64,000 bases of DNA, taken from Methanosarcina sp. UBA5 (GTDB lineage: Archaea; Halobacteriota; Methanosarcinia; Methanosarcinales; Methanosarcinaceae). The stretch spans positions 38,379 through 102,378 of the forward strand of contig NZ_DAVG01000114.1 of assembly GCF_002505485.1 (NCBI RefSeq), given 5' to 3'. Below the pieces are notes generated by a model. It did not search any database and was not told the DNA's origin. It was given only the letters and a program-made list of their open reading frames with translations. Of the stretch, positions 56,776 through 64,000 are shown one piece after another. Numbering within the stretch: position 1 is the first letter of the stretch; each line of letters begins with the position of its first letter. Made by a program: the position numbers and the translations under genes.

Positions 56776-57037
56776 GAGCAAAAACTAGTAGTATCTTAAC
56801 CTTGTTAATGCTTTTTGACCTCGCCTTGATAGAAGATTTCCAATCGTGATATCGAGACCGAAAGAGGTCTGAAAAATATCAAGTTCATCCAATCAAAGGC
56901 TTCCCAAATAAGATCTTCCCAGGATCTAAACGCCATACGTAACGCCATACGTATTATTCCATATGTAATATAGTGCCTTTCCGCAAAAGCCGGAGAAGGC
57001 AAGTTGAATACCAATAATCATTAAAAAGGTGTTAAGA

Positions 57038-57316
57038 ATGAAGATTCCAAAGAGGTTCAGGACTTACTGCCCTTACTGTAAAACCCATCAGGAAGTAGTT
57101 GTTGAGAGGGTTAAGAAAGGGCAGGCTTCATCCATGGCTCACATTACAAGACAGAAGAATAGACAGCAAGGCATAGGAAACAGCGGAAAATTCTCCAAGG
57201 TGCCCGGTGGCGATAAGCCCACAAAACGCATCTGGCTCAGATACCGTTGCACAGTTTGTAAAAAAGCCCACCAGAGACCCTGTTTCAGGGCAAAGAAGTT
57301 TGAGTTCAAGGAGTAA
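57038..57316 (+). CDS. rpl44e: Ribosomal protein L44e
   Basis: A 92-residue large-subunit protein. It has the zinc cysteines CPYC (near residues 11-14) and CTVC near the C-terminus, and the basic middle typical of L44e. The ATG at 57038 (MKIPKRFRTYCP) follows AAAGGTG; an upstream GTG is spurious. It heads a conserved archaeal cluster with S27e, aIF2-alpha, Nop10 and a PAC2 protein. Confidence 0.96.
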   Translation: MKIPKRFRTYCPYCKTHQEVVVERVKKGQASSMAHITRQKNRQQGIGNSGKFSKVPGGDKPTKRIWLRYRCTVCKKAHQRPCFRAKKFEFKE

Positions 57317-57322
57317 GATAAA

Positions 57323-57511
57323 ATGGTAGATTATATCCAGAGGCCAAAAAGCAGGTTCTTGCGCGTAAAGTGCAACGACTGCGAAAACGAACAGATCATA
57401 TTCGGAAGCGCCAGCCGTAAAATCACCTGCGTTGTCTGTGGAAGGACCCTTGCCGAACCAACCGGTGGAAAATCGACAATTACTACTCACATTCTGGAAG
57501 TGCTTGAATAA
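57323..57511 (+). CDS. rps27e: Ribosomal protein S27e
   Basis: A 62-residue small-subunit zinc-ribbon protein. The four cysteines are in VKCNDCENEQ and CVVCGRTL. It follows L44e by 6 bases and is certainly co-transcribed with it. Confidence 0.97.
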   Translation: MVDYIQRPKSRFLRVKCNDCENEQIIFGSASRKITCVVCGRTLAEPTGGKSTITTHILEVLE

Positions 57512-57584
57512 CCGAACAGGTAAAAGCACTTTACAACATTAGAGTAACAAGTAATAAAGAGATAAAACTAGAGAAGTGGTGCGA

Positions 57585-58394
57585 ATGGGAAACGATAACT
57601 GGCCCGAAGTCGGAGAGTTCGTTGTCTGTACTGTAAAGAATGTGACGGATTTCGGAGCCTATGTCGAGCTTGAGGAGTTCGGAGGAAGAGAAGGTTTCAT
57701 CCATATCTCCGAAATTAAAGCAGGCTGGGTCAAATACGTCAGGGACTACGTAAGGGAAGGGCAGAAGATAGTCTGCAAGGTTCTTAACGTGGACCCTTCC
57801 CGCGGCCACATAGACCTTTCATTGAAAGACGTAAACGATCATCAAAGGCGCGCTAAAATCCAGGAATGGAAAAATGAGCAAAAAGCCGCCAAATGGCTCC
57901 AGTTCGTGGCTGAAGAGACAAAAACCGATGATGATAGTACCTTGCAAGCTTTGCACGAAAAACTCGTAGAAGAGTTTGGAAGTGCATATACTGCTTTTGA
58001 AGAAGCTGCCATAGAAGGGGAAAAAGCCTTTAAGAGCGTCAAAGTTAATAAAAAATATTTAAAGAGCATAATTAAAATAGCAGGGGAAAACATCAAACTG
58101 CCTTTTGTAGACATTGCAGGCTATGTGGATCTTACCTGTAACCTTCCAAACGGCATAGAAGTTATAAAGCAGGCCCTCAGTGCTGCAAATTCTATCAATG
58201 ACGTTGATGGAAAAGACATCAGGCTCGAAATAAGTTATACAGGGGCTCCAAGATATAGAATCAAGGTAATCGCTCCGGATTACAAGAAAGCTGAATCAGT
58301 CCTTAAAAAATCTGCCCAGACAGCAGTCGATACCATTGCCAAACTTGGCGGACATGGGACTTTTAAGCGGCATATTGAATCGGCAAAGGCGTGA
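57585..58394 (+). CDS. Translation initiation factor aIF2 alpha subunit
   Basis: A 269-residue protein from the ATG at 57585 (MGNDNWPEVGEF); a GTG 9 bases upstream lies in the GAAGTGGTG ribosome site. Residues 10-85 are an S1 RNA-binding domain (VKNVTDFGAYVELEEFGGRE, then LSLKDVNDHQRR), followed by the helical and alpha-beta domains that bind the gamma subunit. It helps bring initiator tRNA to the ribosome. Co-transcribed with S27e before and Nop10 after. Confidence 0.95.
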   Translation: MGNDNWPEVGEFVVCTVKNVTDFGAYVELEEFGGREGFIHISEIKAGWVKYVRDYVREGQKIVCKVLNVDPSRGHIDLSLKDVNDHQRRAKIQEWKNEQKAAKWLQFVAEETKTDDDSTLQALHEKLVEEFGSAYTAFEEAAIEGEKAFKSVKVNKKYLKSIIKIAGENIKLPFVDIAGYVDLTCNLPNGIEVIKQALSAANSINDVDGKDIRLEISYTGAPRYRIKVIAPDYKKAESVLKKSAQTAVDTIAKLGGHGTFKRHIESAKA

Positions 58395-58400
58395 TACCCT

Positions 58401-58556
58401 TTGGGACAAAAGATCCGCAAATGCAAAAATTGCGGCAGGTACACTTTAAGGGAGTTTTGTCCGATTTGTGGGGGAAAAGTTTTTCCCGCACATCCGGCCC
58501 GCTTTTCTCCTCAGGACCCTTATGGCAGGTACCGCAGAATGGCAAAGAAAGGATAA
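58401..58556 (+). CDS. nop10: H/ACA RNP protein Nop10
   Basis: A 51-residue zinc-ribbon protein of the pseudouridine-guide complex, short enough to be missed. It reads LGQKIRKCKNCGRYTLREFC from a TTG start, then ICGGKVFPAHPARFSPQDPY and ends MAKKG. The cysteines form CKNC and CPIC. It begins 6 bases after the aIF2-alpha stop and ends 9 bases before the PAC2 gene, as in many archaea. Confidence 0.93.
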   Translation: MGQKIRKCKNCGRYTLREFCPICGGKVFPAHPARFSPQDPYGRYRRMAKKG

Positions 58557-58565
58557 GGAATTGTT

Positions 58566-59336
58566 ATGCAACAAAGTACACTTGTCCGCCTGAAAGAAAA
58601 TTTTGAACTCAATAAATCAATCCTTGTAGTGGGACTTCCAGGAGTAGGACTTGTAGGCAAGCTAGTGGCAGAGCATCTGGTAGATGAACTTGGGGCTGAG
58701 AAAATTATAGAAGTTTACTCCCCACATTTTCCACCTCAGGTCCTGGTCAATAAAGACTGTACGGTCCGTCCTGTGAGCAATATTATATACTACGCAAAAG
58801 TGAAAGAGAATGATGTTCTTTTCCTTGTAGGAGACCATCAGAGCACCACCTCACAGGGACATTACGAACTCTGTTCGCTTTATCTCGACATTGCACAGAA
58901 ATTTGGAGTATCAAGGATTTACACGCTCGGAGGGTATCCTACAGGCAAATTGACCTGTGAGGATACCGTCCTTGGGGTCGCAAATAATACAAAATTGATC
59001 GAAGAGATCAAAGAGTATGGAGTAGAGTTTAGGGAATCCGAACCCAGCGGAGGTATAGTTGGAGCATCGGGCCTGCTTGTAGCTTTTAGCAAGATGCGAG
59101 GTATTGATGCTGCCTGCCTTATGGGTATGACCCCGGGATATTTAATGGACCCTAAAAGCGCCCAGTCCCTTCTAAAGGTGCTCTGTAGAATATTCGGAAT
59201 CGAGGTAAACACAGAGTCTCTTGAGAAAAAGGCTGAGGAAATGGAAAGCATCCTTGAGAAGCTAAAGGAAAAAGAGGAGCAACAGACAATCCAGGAAGTC
59301 AAGCCTACAGAAGAAGACCTGCGCTACATAGGATAA
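58566..59336 (+). CDS. PAC2-family proteasome assembly chaperone-like protein
   Basis: A 256-residue PAC2 family protein. The nucleotide-like loop VVGLPGVGLVGKLVAEHL (residues 21-38) and EPSGGIVGASGLLVAFSKM are typical, and the last 40 residues are a coiled tail (EKKAEEMESILEKLKEKEEQ). Archaeal members are linked to proteasome assembly or protein quality control. It ends the ribosomal protein cluster, with strong conservation of this order in archaea. Confidence 0.88.
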   Translation: MQQSTLVRLKENFELNKSILVVGLPGVGLVGKLVAEHLVDELGAEKIIEVYSPHFPPQVLVNKDCTVRPVSNIIYYAKVKENDVLFLVGDHQSTTSQGHYELCSLYLDIAQKFGVSRIYTLGGYPTGKLTCEDTVLGVANNTKLIEEIKEYGVEFRESEPSGGIVGASGLLVAFSKMRGIDAACLMGMTPGYLMDPKSAQSLLKVLCRIFGIEVNTESLEKKAEEMESILEKLKEKEEQQTIQEVKPTEEDLRYIG

Positions 59337-59435
59337 TAGGGTCTTATATATAAACAGGGAATTAAAAATAATATTAATCTAGCTATTTAATTAAAGCGAA
59401 CGCTAAAAATTAGATTTTCCGGTAAAGGGAAGGAA

Positions 59436-60809
59436 ATGAAAGTCAATACAGACCTCCATCTCCATTCAAAGTACTCCATGGCATCTTCCAGAAAAATGGA
59501 ATTGCCGACAATTGCCAGGGAGGCTTCAAAAAAAGGGATGGAATTAATCGGTACTGCAGACTGTACTCATCCAAAATGGCTCGAAGAGATCAAAAGGGTA
59601 TCCGTTTCGAATGAAGAAATCCATATAGATGAGATTTATTTCATCCCAACTACCGAGATAGAAGACATCAAACGCGTGCATCATCTCCTGATTTTACCTT
59701 CTATTTCAAAAGCTGAAGAACTGGCAGAGCGCATTGCTCCTTTCGGCAACCTTGAAGCCGATGGCCGTCCGAGTGTCAGGCTGGATGGCAGTGAAATTGC
59801 AGAAATTGCAAAAGATCTTGGAGCTCTTATCGGCCCCTGCCATGCCTTCACTCCCTGGACTGCACTTTATGGTTACCATGACAGCCTGAAAAGTTGTTAT
59901 GGGGACATGACAGATTATATTTCTTTTCTGGAGCTCGGCCTGAGTGCAGACAGTGACTATGCCGACCGAATCGAAAATCTGCACCGCCTGACTTTTCTTT
60001 CAAATTCCGATGCCCATTCCCCTTCGACCAATAAACTGGCAAGGGAGTTTACGCAGTTTGATGTTCCTGAACTTACCTTTGACGGCTTGAAAAAAGCCAT
60101 ACTCAGGCAACAGGGGTATAAAGCTACTCTGAATGTAGGGTTCTTTCCCGAAGAAGGTAAATACAATCGGTCAGCCTGCATTAAGTGTTTTACCCAGTAT
60201 CCGCTGCCTGAAGCCGTAGAAAATAAATGGCGCTGCCCGATCTGTGGAGGTGTCATAAAGAAAGGAGTTTTCGACCGCGTTAATGAACTAGCAGACTTTA
60301 AAGAGCCAGAGCACCCTGACTACCGTCCTCCTTACCTTCATCTTATTCCTCTCGCCGAGATTATCCAGATGGCGCTCGGCCATGCAAGCGTCCAGACAAA
60401 AGGAGTGCAAACGGCCTGGAACAAACTTATAGAACGCTTTGGGAACGAAGTCAAAGCTCTTATTTATTCCGAGCCTGAAGACCTGAAAGTCGTGGGTGAC
60501 GACCGGATCGTAAACGCGATTCTGGCTTTCAGGAAAGGCGATGTTATAATCCATCCAGGCGGAGGTGGCCAGTATGGCTGGCTTGAGCTGCCTGAAAACC
60601 TAAAAGGGGAAGAAACCCGACACAATGGACAGCTTTCATTTACAGATCTTGAGAAGATAAATCCCGGGAAAGCAAGCAAACCCGAAAAAAAGAGGGAAAA
60701 AAAACCCAGGAAAGAGACCGGCAAAGCCGAAAAAGAAGGGCCGGATAATCAAGAATCGGATACTAAGGAACCGGATGATGCAGGTCAGAGTTCACTTTTC
60801 GATTTTTGA
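59436..60809 (+). CDS. Endonuclease Q (EndoQ) with C-terminal PIP box
   Basis: A 457-residue PHP-domain nuclease that cuts 5' to deaminated bases (hypoxanthine, uracil, xanthine) and abasic sites. The metal residues are in DLHLHSKYSM near the start, ADCTHPKW, PCHAFTPW and NSDAHSPS; the zinc site lies in ACIKCFTQY and WRCPICGG (about 248-270). The Lys/Glu-rich linker from 405 leads to QSSLFDF at 451-457, a PCNA-interacting (PIP) box. The start has GGAAGGAAATG. Deaminated-base repair is shared with the glycosylase at 28092. Confidence 0.93.
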   Translation: MKVNTDLHLHSKYSMASSRKMELPTIAREASKKGMELIGTADCTHPKWLEEIKRVSVSNEEIHIDEIYFIPTTEIEDIKRVHHLLILPSISKAEELAERIAPFGNLEADGRPSVRLDGSEIAEIAKDLGALIGPCHAFTPWTALYGYHDSLKSCYGDMTDYISFLELGLSADSDYADRIENLHRLTFLSNSDAHSPSTNKLAREFTQFDVPELTFDGLKKAILRQQGYKATLNVGFFPEEGKYNRSACIKCFTQYPLPEAVENKWRCPICGGVIKKGVFDRVNELADFKEPEHPDYRPPYLHLIPLAEIIQMALGHASVQTKGVQTAWNKLIERFGNEVKALIYSEPEDLKVVGDDRIVNAILAFRKGDVIIHPGGGGQYGWLELPENLKGEETRHNGQLSFTDLEKINPGKASKPEKKREKKPRKETGKAEKEGPDNQESDTKEPDDAGQSSLFDF

Positions 60810-60957
60810 GGTGTCAACCTCAGATTTTTGAGGTATAGATGCTGTTTATGGCAAAATATATATGAAAGAAAGTATATCCACTTACCCTGCATTTGAAACA
60901 CGTTGTATTGAATACGCCGAGCAGTACCCGAAAATTTTTCTCACTTTAAAACAAAAT

Positions 60958-61041
60958 GCCCAGGTAGTCTAGTGGTAAGGCGACGGTCTCGAAAACCGTT
61001 TCTTCTTTGGGAGAGCGCAGGTTCAAATCCTGCCCTGGGCG
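60958..61041 (+). tRNA. tRNA-Ser (CGA)
   Basis: An 84-base class II tRNA. Acceptor GCCCAGG pairs with CCTGGGC, the discriminator is G, the anticodon stem-loop is ACGGT-CTCGAAA-ACCGT (anticodon CGA, reading UCG), and the T arm has GTTCAAATC. A long variable arm (about TTCTTCTTTGGGAGAGC) is as expected for serine. No CCA is encoded. The integrase gene starts only 47 bases after it. Confidence 0.96.
61017..61041 (+). other. Putative attachment site at tRNA-Ser 3' end
   Basis: The T arm and 3' acceptor of tRNA-Ser end 47 bases before the integrase gene, the usual geometry for a tRNA-targeting integrative element. A second copy of this 3' sequence was not found in the remaining 3 kb, so the far end would be beyond the window. 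Confidence 0.45.
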
Positions 61042-61088
61042 TACATTCTAAAAAGGTTTGAAGCCTATTTTCATAGGACGGTGGTCTT

Positions 61089-62165
61089 GTGGAAGTAGTG
61101 TTTTATAAACTGAATACTCAAAGACAGTTAGATTCTTTGATATGTTCTGATTTATCTTCAACTAATCGAAAGCTAATTTTGAATTTCTTGAACTACTGCT
61201 TTTCCGAAGGTATAGGTGAGAATCGTACCCTCAAATATTTATCGACTCTTAAGATCGTTGCCAAGTCCATTTCAATTGATTTTGATATGGCAACTGAAGA
61301 TGATATAAGAGCGTATGTTGGTAGTATCGAAAGGTCATCTCTAAGTGAATGGACTAAACACGACTACAAAGTCTCACTCAAGAAGTTCTATAGGTGGTTA
61401 AACGGTGGAGAAGAACATCCAGCAACAAAATGGATAAAGACAACTCTTAAAAGATATGATCGCAAGTTGCCAGATGACATGTTAACACAGGATGAAGTGC
61501 AGCGTATAATTGATACGGCAACAAACAAACGTGATAAAGCCATTATTGCGTTACTTTGGGATATTGGGGCTCGAATTGGAGAACTTGGCAACTTGCGCAT
61601 TAAAGACGTTAAACATGATGATATTGGTATTTCGATATTGGTTACTGGAAAAACAGGTCAAAGAAGAGTTAGAGCAGTGTGGAGCGTAGATTACCTTAAT
61701 GACTGGATTAAAGATCATCCTGGTAAGAATGACCCTGAAGCGCCGATGTGGTTTAAGTTTGCTAAAAGGACAACGGAACTTGAACCTATGCAATACAGTA
61801 CTATCAGAATGAGATTGAATAAGCTCGCTAAGAGGGCAGGCATTAACAAAAAAATCCATCCTCATCTGTTCCGGCATTCACGTTGTACTTACATGGCAAA
61901 TTACCTCACAGAAGCCCAAATGAATGTATATTTTGGATGGGTTCAGGGCTCAGATATGCCTAGTGTGTATGTGCACTTATCAGGGCGTGATATAGATGAT
62001 GCTATTTTGAAGGCAAATGGAGTTACAGAAAAAGGTGCTCCAAGAATAGAATACATCCAAAACAAACTTGAAAGTCCAAAACTTGACTTGTCTTCAATAA
62101 TAGAAGCAAAAGTAGGCAAATTAGTTGAGGCAAAAATCACAGAATTATTGGGAAATTCTCTATAA
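61089..62165 (+). CDS. Tyrosine recombinase/integrase
   Basis: A 358-residue site-specific recombinase. Catalytic residues are R162 (GARIGEL), K188 (VTGKTG), H259 and R262 (HPHLFRH), W284 in place of the second His (YFGW), and nucleophile Y294 (SVYVHLSGRD). Residues 20-105 form the core-binding SAM-like domain. The start is a GTG at 61089. Its place just after tRNA-Ser strongly suggests it integrates an element there. Base use is more AT-rich than the genes before the tRNA. Confidence 0.92.
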   Translation: MEVVFYKLNTQRQLDSLICSDLSSTNRKLILNFLNYCFSEGIGENRTLKYLSTLKIVAKSISIDFDMATEDDIRAYVGSIERSSLSEWTKHDYKVSLKKFYRWLNGGEEHPATKWIKTTLKRYDRKLPDDMLTQDEVQRIIDTATNKRDKAIIALLWDIGARIGELGNLRIKDVKHDDIGISILVTGKTGQRRVRAVWSVDYLNDWIKDHPGKNDPEAPMWFKFAKRTTELEPMQYSTIRMRLNKLAKRAGINKKIHPHLFRHSRCTYMANYLTEAQMNVYFGWVQGSDMPSVYVHLSGRDIDDAILKANGVTEKGAPRIEYIQNKLESPKLDLSSIIEAKVGKLVEAKITELLGNSL

Positions 62166-62279
62166 CTCCACATTTTTAACTTTTTGAGAGTAGGTCATAC
62201 AATATACTCGCACTAGAATTGTACAAAATATAGATGGATTTCATTTGTATTCTACTTTAAATTTCAGGGGGTTGAAAAT

Positions 62280-63506
62280 ATGGGAATACCAAAAAAATAT
62301 ACTAGACAGGAATTAATTGACGAAGCACTTCGATTTCAAAGAGAAAACGGAAGAATACCAACAAAGCATGATATGATGGTTTATAAGGGGTATCCCTCAT
62401 TTATTTACTATGAAGAAGTTTTTGGATCTTGGCCTAATGCTTTAAAAGAGATATTTGATTATGTTTCTTCAAATTGCGTTAGATATACAAGAGAAGAATT
62501 AAAACTAGCATTAATACGATCTTATAATGAGAATGGGAGAATCCCACAAAAAAGAGAATTTACTGCTAGTAGTGGGTATCCATGTTATTCATTATACTTA
62601 CTAGAATTTGGATCATGGAATAATGCAATAAAAGAAGTATTTGGATTTGTTCCGGAAAGACTTGTGTCATTAACAAAAGACGAAATAAAAATTAGATTTC
62701 AACAATTCTATAAAGAAAATGGTAAAATTCCAACAAGAGAAGATCTTAAAGAAATGGGAATGACTTATCAACAGATAAGAAAAACTTATGGTTCAATGAA
62801 TGAAGCTATTAATGATATTCACTTTGAAGGACGAATAGATCCACATTTTTTCAGTCCTGAAAATATGAATTTGTGGAAATGGTACATCGTTGGTTATATT
62901 ATAACTGATGGAAACATTTACCGCAATTCCTTATCTATTACTACTCACGAAACAGATAAAGATAATTTATACGCCATATACAAATATCTGGAACTTGATA
63001 CCTCATTTCTCGAAGTTAAAGGAGCATGGACTCAACAGTATGATCATAAATACTATAGAATTACTAAGTCTTGTAAACAATGGAAAGAAGATTTAGAATT
63101 ATATGGTATTGTACCAAGGAAAGCTAAGATTGTAGGAATACCTTATTGGTATATAAAAACTAGAGAAGAAGCGGCGGCAGTTTGTAGAGGAATTTTCGAT
63201 GGGGATGGTTCTATTGATTTTGCTTACCGTAGAGGTACAAATTTGTATCCCATTTTTACAATAAGTGGATCAAAACAAGTATGTAGTGATTACAGTTCAT
63301 TTTTAGATAAATACTGTAACGTTAGTTGTAACGTGCAAGAATGTGAATATAATTTTAAGATAGCTGTCGAAGGTAAAGAATGTAAAAAGATTTATGAGTT
63401 TTTATATGGGCATGATAATTTTTACATTAAGCGTAAAAAAGATAGATTTGAACAATTAGTAAATGGTACATTCACTAAAGACACAGACCCTTATTATGGA
63501 AATTAA
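62280..63506 (+). CDS. LAGLIDADG homing endonuclease with N-terminal repeats
   Basis: A 408-residue free-standing endonuclease. Two LAGLIDADG-type helices are seen: WYIVGYIITDG (201-211, acid D210) and VCRGIFDGDG (301-310, acid D309). Before them lie three homing-endonuclease-associated repeats of ~55 residues (about 8-60, 68-122 and 131-180), each with a xENGRIP and a FGSWxxAIKE pattern, likely DNA-binding. No intein or intron surrounds it. The gene is very AT-rich. Its place after the integrase suggests cargo of the same element. Confidence 0.87.
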   Translation: MGIPKKYTRQELIDEALRFQRENGRIPTKHDMMVYKGYPSFIYYEEVFGSWPNALKEIFDYVSSNCVRYTREELKLALIRSYNENGRIPQKREFTASSGYPCYSLYLLEFGSWNNAIKEVFGFVPERLVSLTKDEIKIRFQQFYKENGKIPTREDLKEMGMTYQQIRKTYGSMNEAINDIHFEGRIDPHFFSPENMNLWKWYIVGYIITDGNIYRNSLSITTHETDKDNLYAIYKYLELDTSFLEVKGAWTQQYDHKYYRITKSCKQWKEDLELYGIVPRKAKIVGIPYWYIKTREEAAAVCRGIFDGDGSIDFAYRRGTNLYPIFTISGSKQVCSDYSSFLDKYCNVSCNVQECEYNFKIAVEGKECKKIYEFLYGHDNFYIKRKKDRFEQLVNGTFTKDTDPYYGN

Positions 63507-63971
63507 CTTTTTTCTTTTATTTTTTCATTCCTCGGCATGTTATCCATCAAAATTCGAGAATGTATTCAGGGAAGAAAACATGATCCATTAAATTAAAACA
63601 GCTTGAAGCAACTCCGTTATGTAAACCCTACTATAAAATAGGAGGTTAACAATATAAAAACTTTCTTTGAGTTTTATGAGAAAGAGCTGTAGAAAGAAGA
63701 TTTCCAAAAATTGGAAGATATACTTATTTTCCATATTTGATCAATGACTTGAGGACACAACCCGTTTCTGCAGTGATGTTTGAAAAGATAGTGTTTTTTC
63801 CAGTAAAAATGCAACCAATAAAACAGTACAAAAAATAATATACCTGCTGAAAGTCGGATAATAGATAATTATGGCAAATACATATACGCATAAATTTATC
63901 TTATCGTTACTGGATAGTATACGTTATCCTTATAAATTCTGATAAAAGTATGTAAAAATGGTGGTGGAAGT
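63507..63971. other. AT-rich gene-free stretch in the element
   Basis: 465 bases with many stops in all frames. No gene, tRNA or repeat recognised; the last 60 bases include a TATA-like run that may serve the gene starting at 63972. Confidence 0.5.
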
Positions 63972-64000
63972 ATGGAATTCACTCCGATTCAAAAAGATAT
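63972..64000 (+). CDS. Start of a gene cut by the window end
   Basis: ATG at 63972 preceded by GGTGGTGGAAG; only the first nine codons and part of the tenth are visible (MEFTPIQKD). Such a start resembles small archaeal winged-helix regulators, but this is too short to name. Confidence 0.4.

Noticed and set aside
56805..57014. 69-codon minus-strand frame
   Set aside because: Lies in the L44e promoter region and has no ribosome site; slight resemblance to transposase pieces is too weak to call.

Overview
The window is from a Methanosarcina-type methanogenic archaeon. The main evidence is a methanol:corrinoid methyltransferase operon (mtaCB) beside two regulators of the Msr/FilR1 type. Archaeal information genes agree: L44e, S27e, aIF2-alpha, Nop10, small primase and GINS. 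So do archaeal repair enzymes (EndoQ, hypoxanthine-DNA glycosylase), a tRNA-Ser without an encoded CCA, PKD/beta-propeller surface proteins, and long AT-rich intergenic regions with decayed genes and dispersed repeats. I cannot name the species from sequence alone.

Layout. 0-12 kb holds metabolism: an aldo/keto reductase with ferredoxin tail, larB-larC (nickel-pincer cofactor), aspartate-semialdehyde dehydrogenase, a small 2[4Fe-4S] ferredoxin, a winged-helix protein, a G3E GTPase, a radical SAM protein, the archaeal ADH synthase for aromatic amino acids, and a dUTPase/Dcd-like enzyme. 12-22.5 kb is a loose region with a PGF-tailed surface protein, small unknown genes, three copies of a ~118-bp MITE-like element, HdeD, an iron-sulfur flavoprotein, a lone MacB-type permease, MsrB, a HAD phosphatase and two gene remnants (GNAT, glycosyltransferase). 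23-28 kb is the methanol locus: mtaCB on minus with a long leader, and two divergent Msr-type regulators. 28-37 kb carries hypoxanthine-DNA glycosylase, a second small ferredoxin, a SWIM protein, then a minus-strand island of three peptidases of different classes (papain C1, M28, M43), a chagasin-type inhibitor of papain enzymes, and one unrecognised small protein. 37-51 kb has a tRNA-Thr remnant, a TadA/FlaI-FlaJ type secretion pair, a cysteine desulfurase with a 50-residue upstream gene and a repeat-containing leader, a DUF531 protein, two tandem PKD/propeller paralogues, larE and glmM. 51-61 kb has a dispersed repeat, a transposase remnant, an FGE-like protein, priS-gins, the L44e/S27e/aIF2-alpha/Nop10/PAC2 cluster and endonuclease Q. 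From 60.96 kb a tRNA-Ser gene is followed at once by a tyrosine recombinase and a LAGLIDADG endonuclease with homing-endonuclease-associated repeats: the left end of an integrative element that leaves the window.

How genes connect. MtaB/MtaC move the methyl group of methanol onto a corrinoid under presumed Msr control. LarB, LarC and LarE make the nickel-pincer nucleotide from sites 47 kb apart. Asd supplies aspartate semialdehyde, a substrate of the ADH synthase 6 kb away. Hypoxanthine glycosylase and EndoQ (with a C-terminal PIP box) both handle deaminated bases. The peptidase/inhibitor island is the most unusual gene set. I see no CRISPR array, no rRNA, and no obvious wholly new system beyond the loci flagged in the findings.
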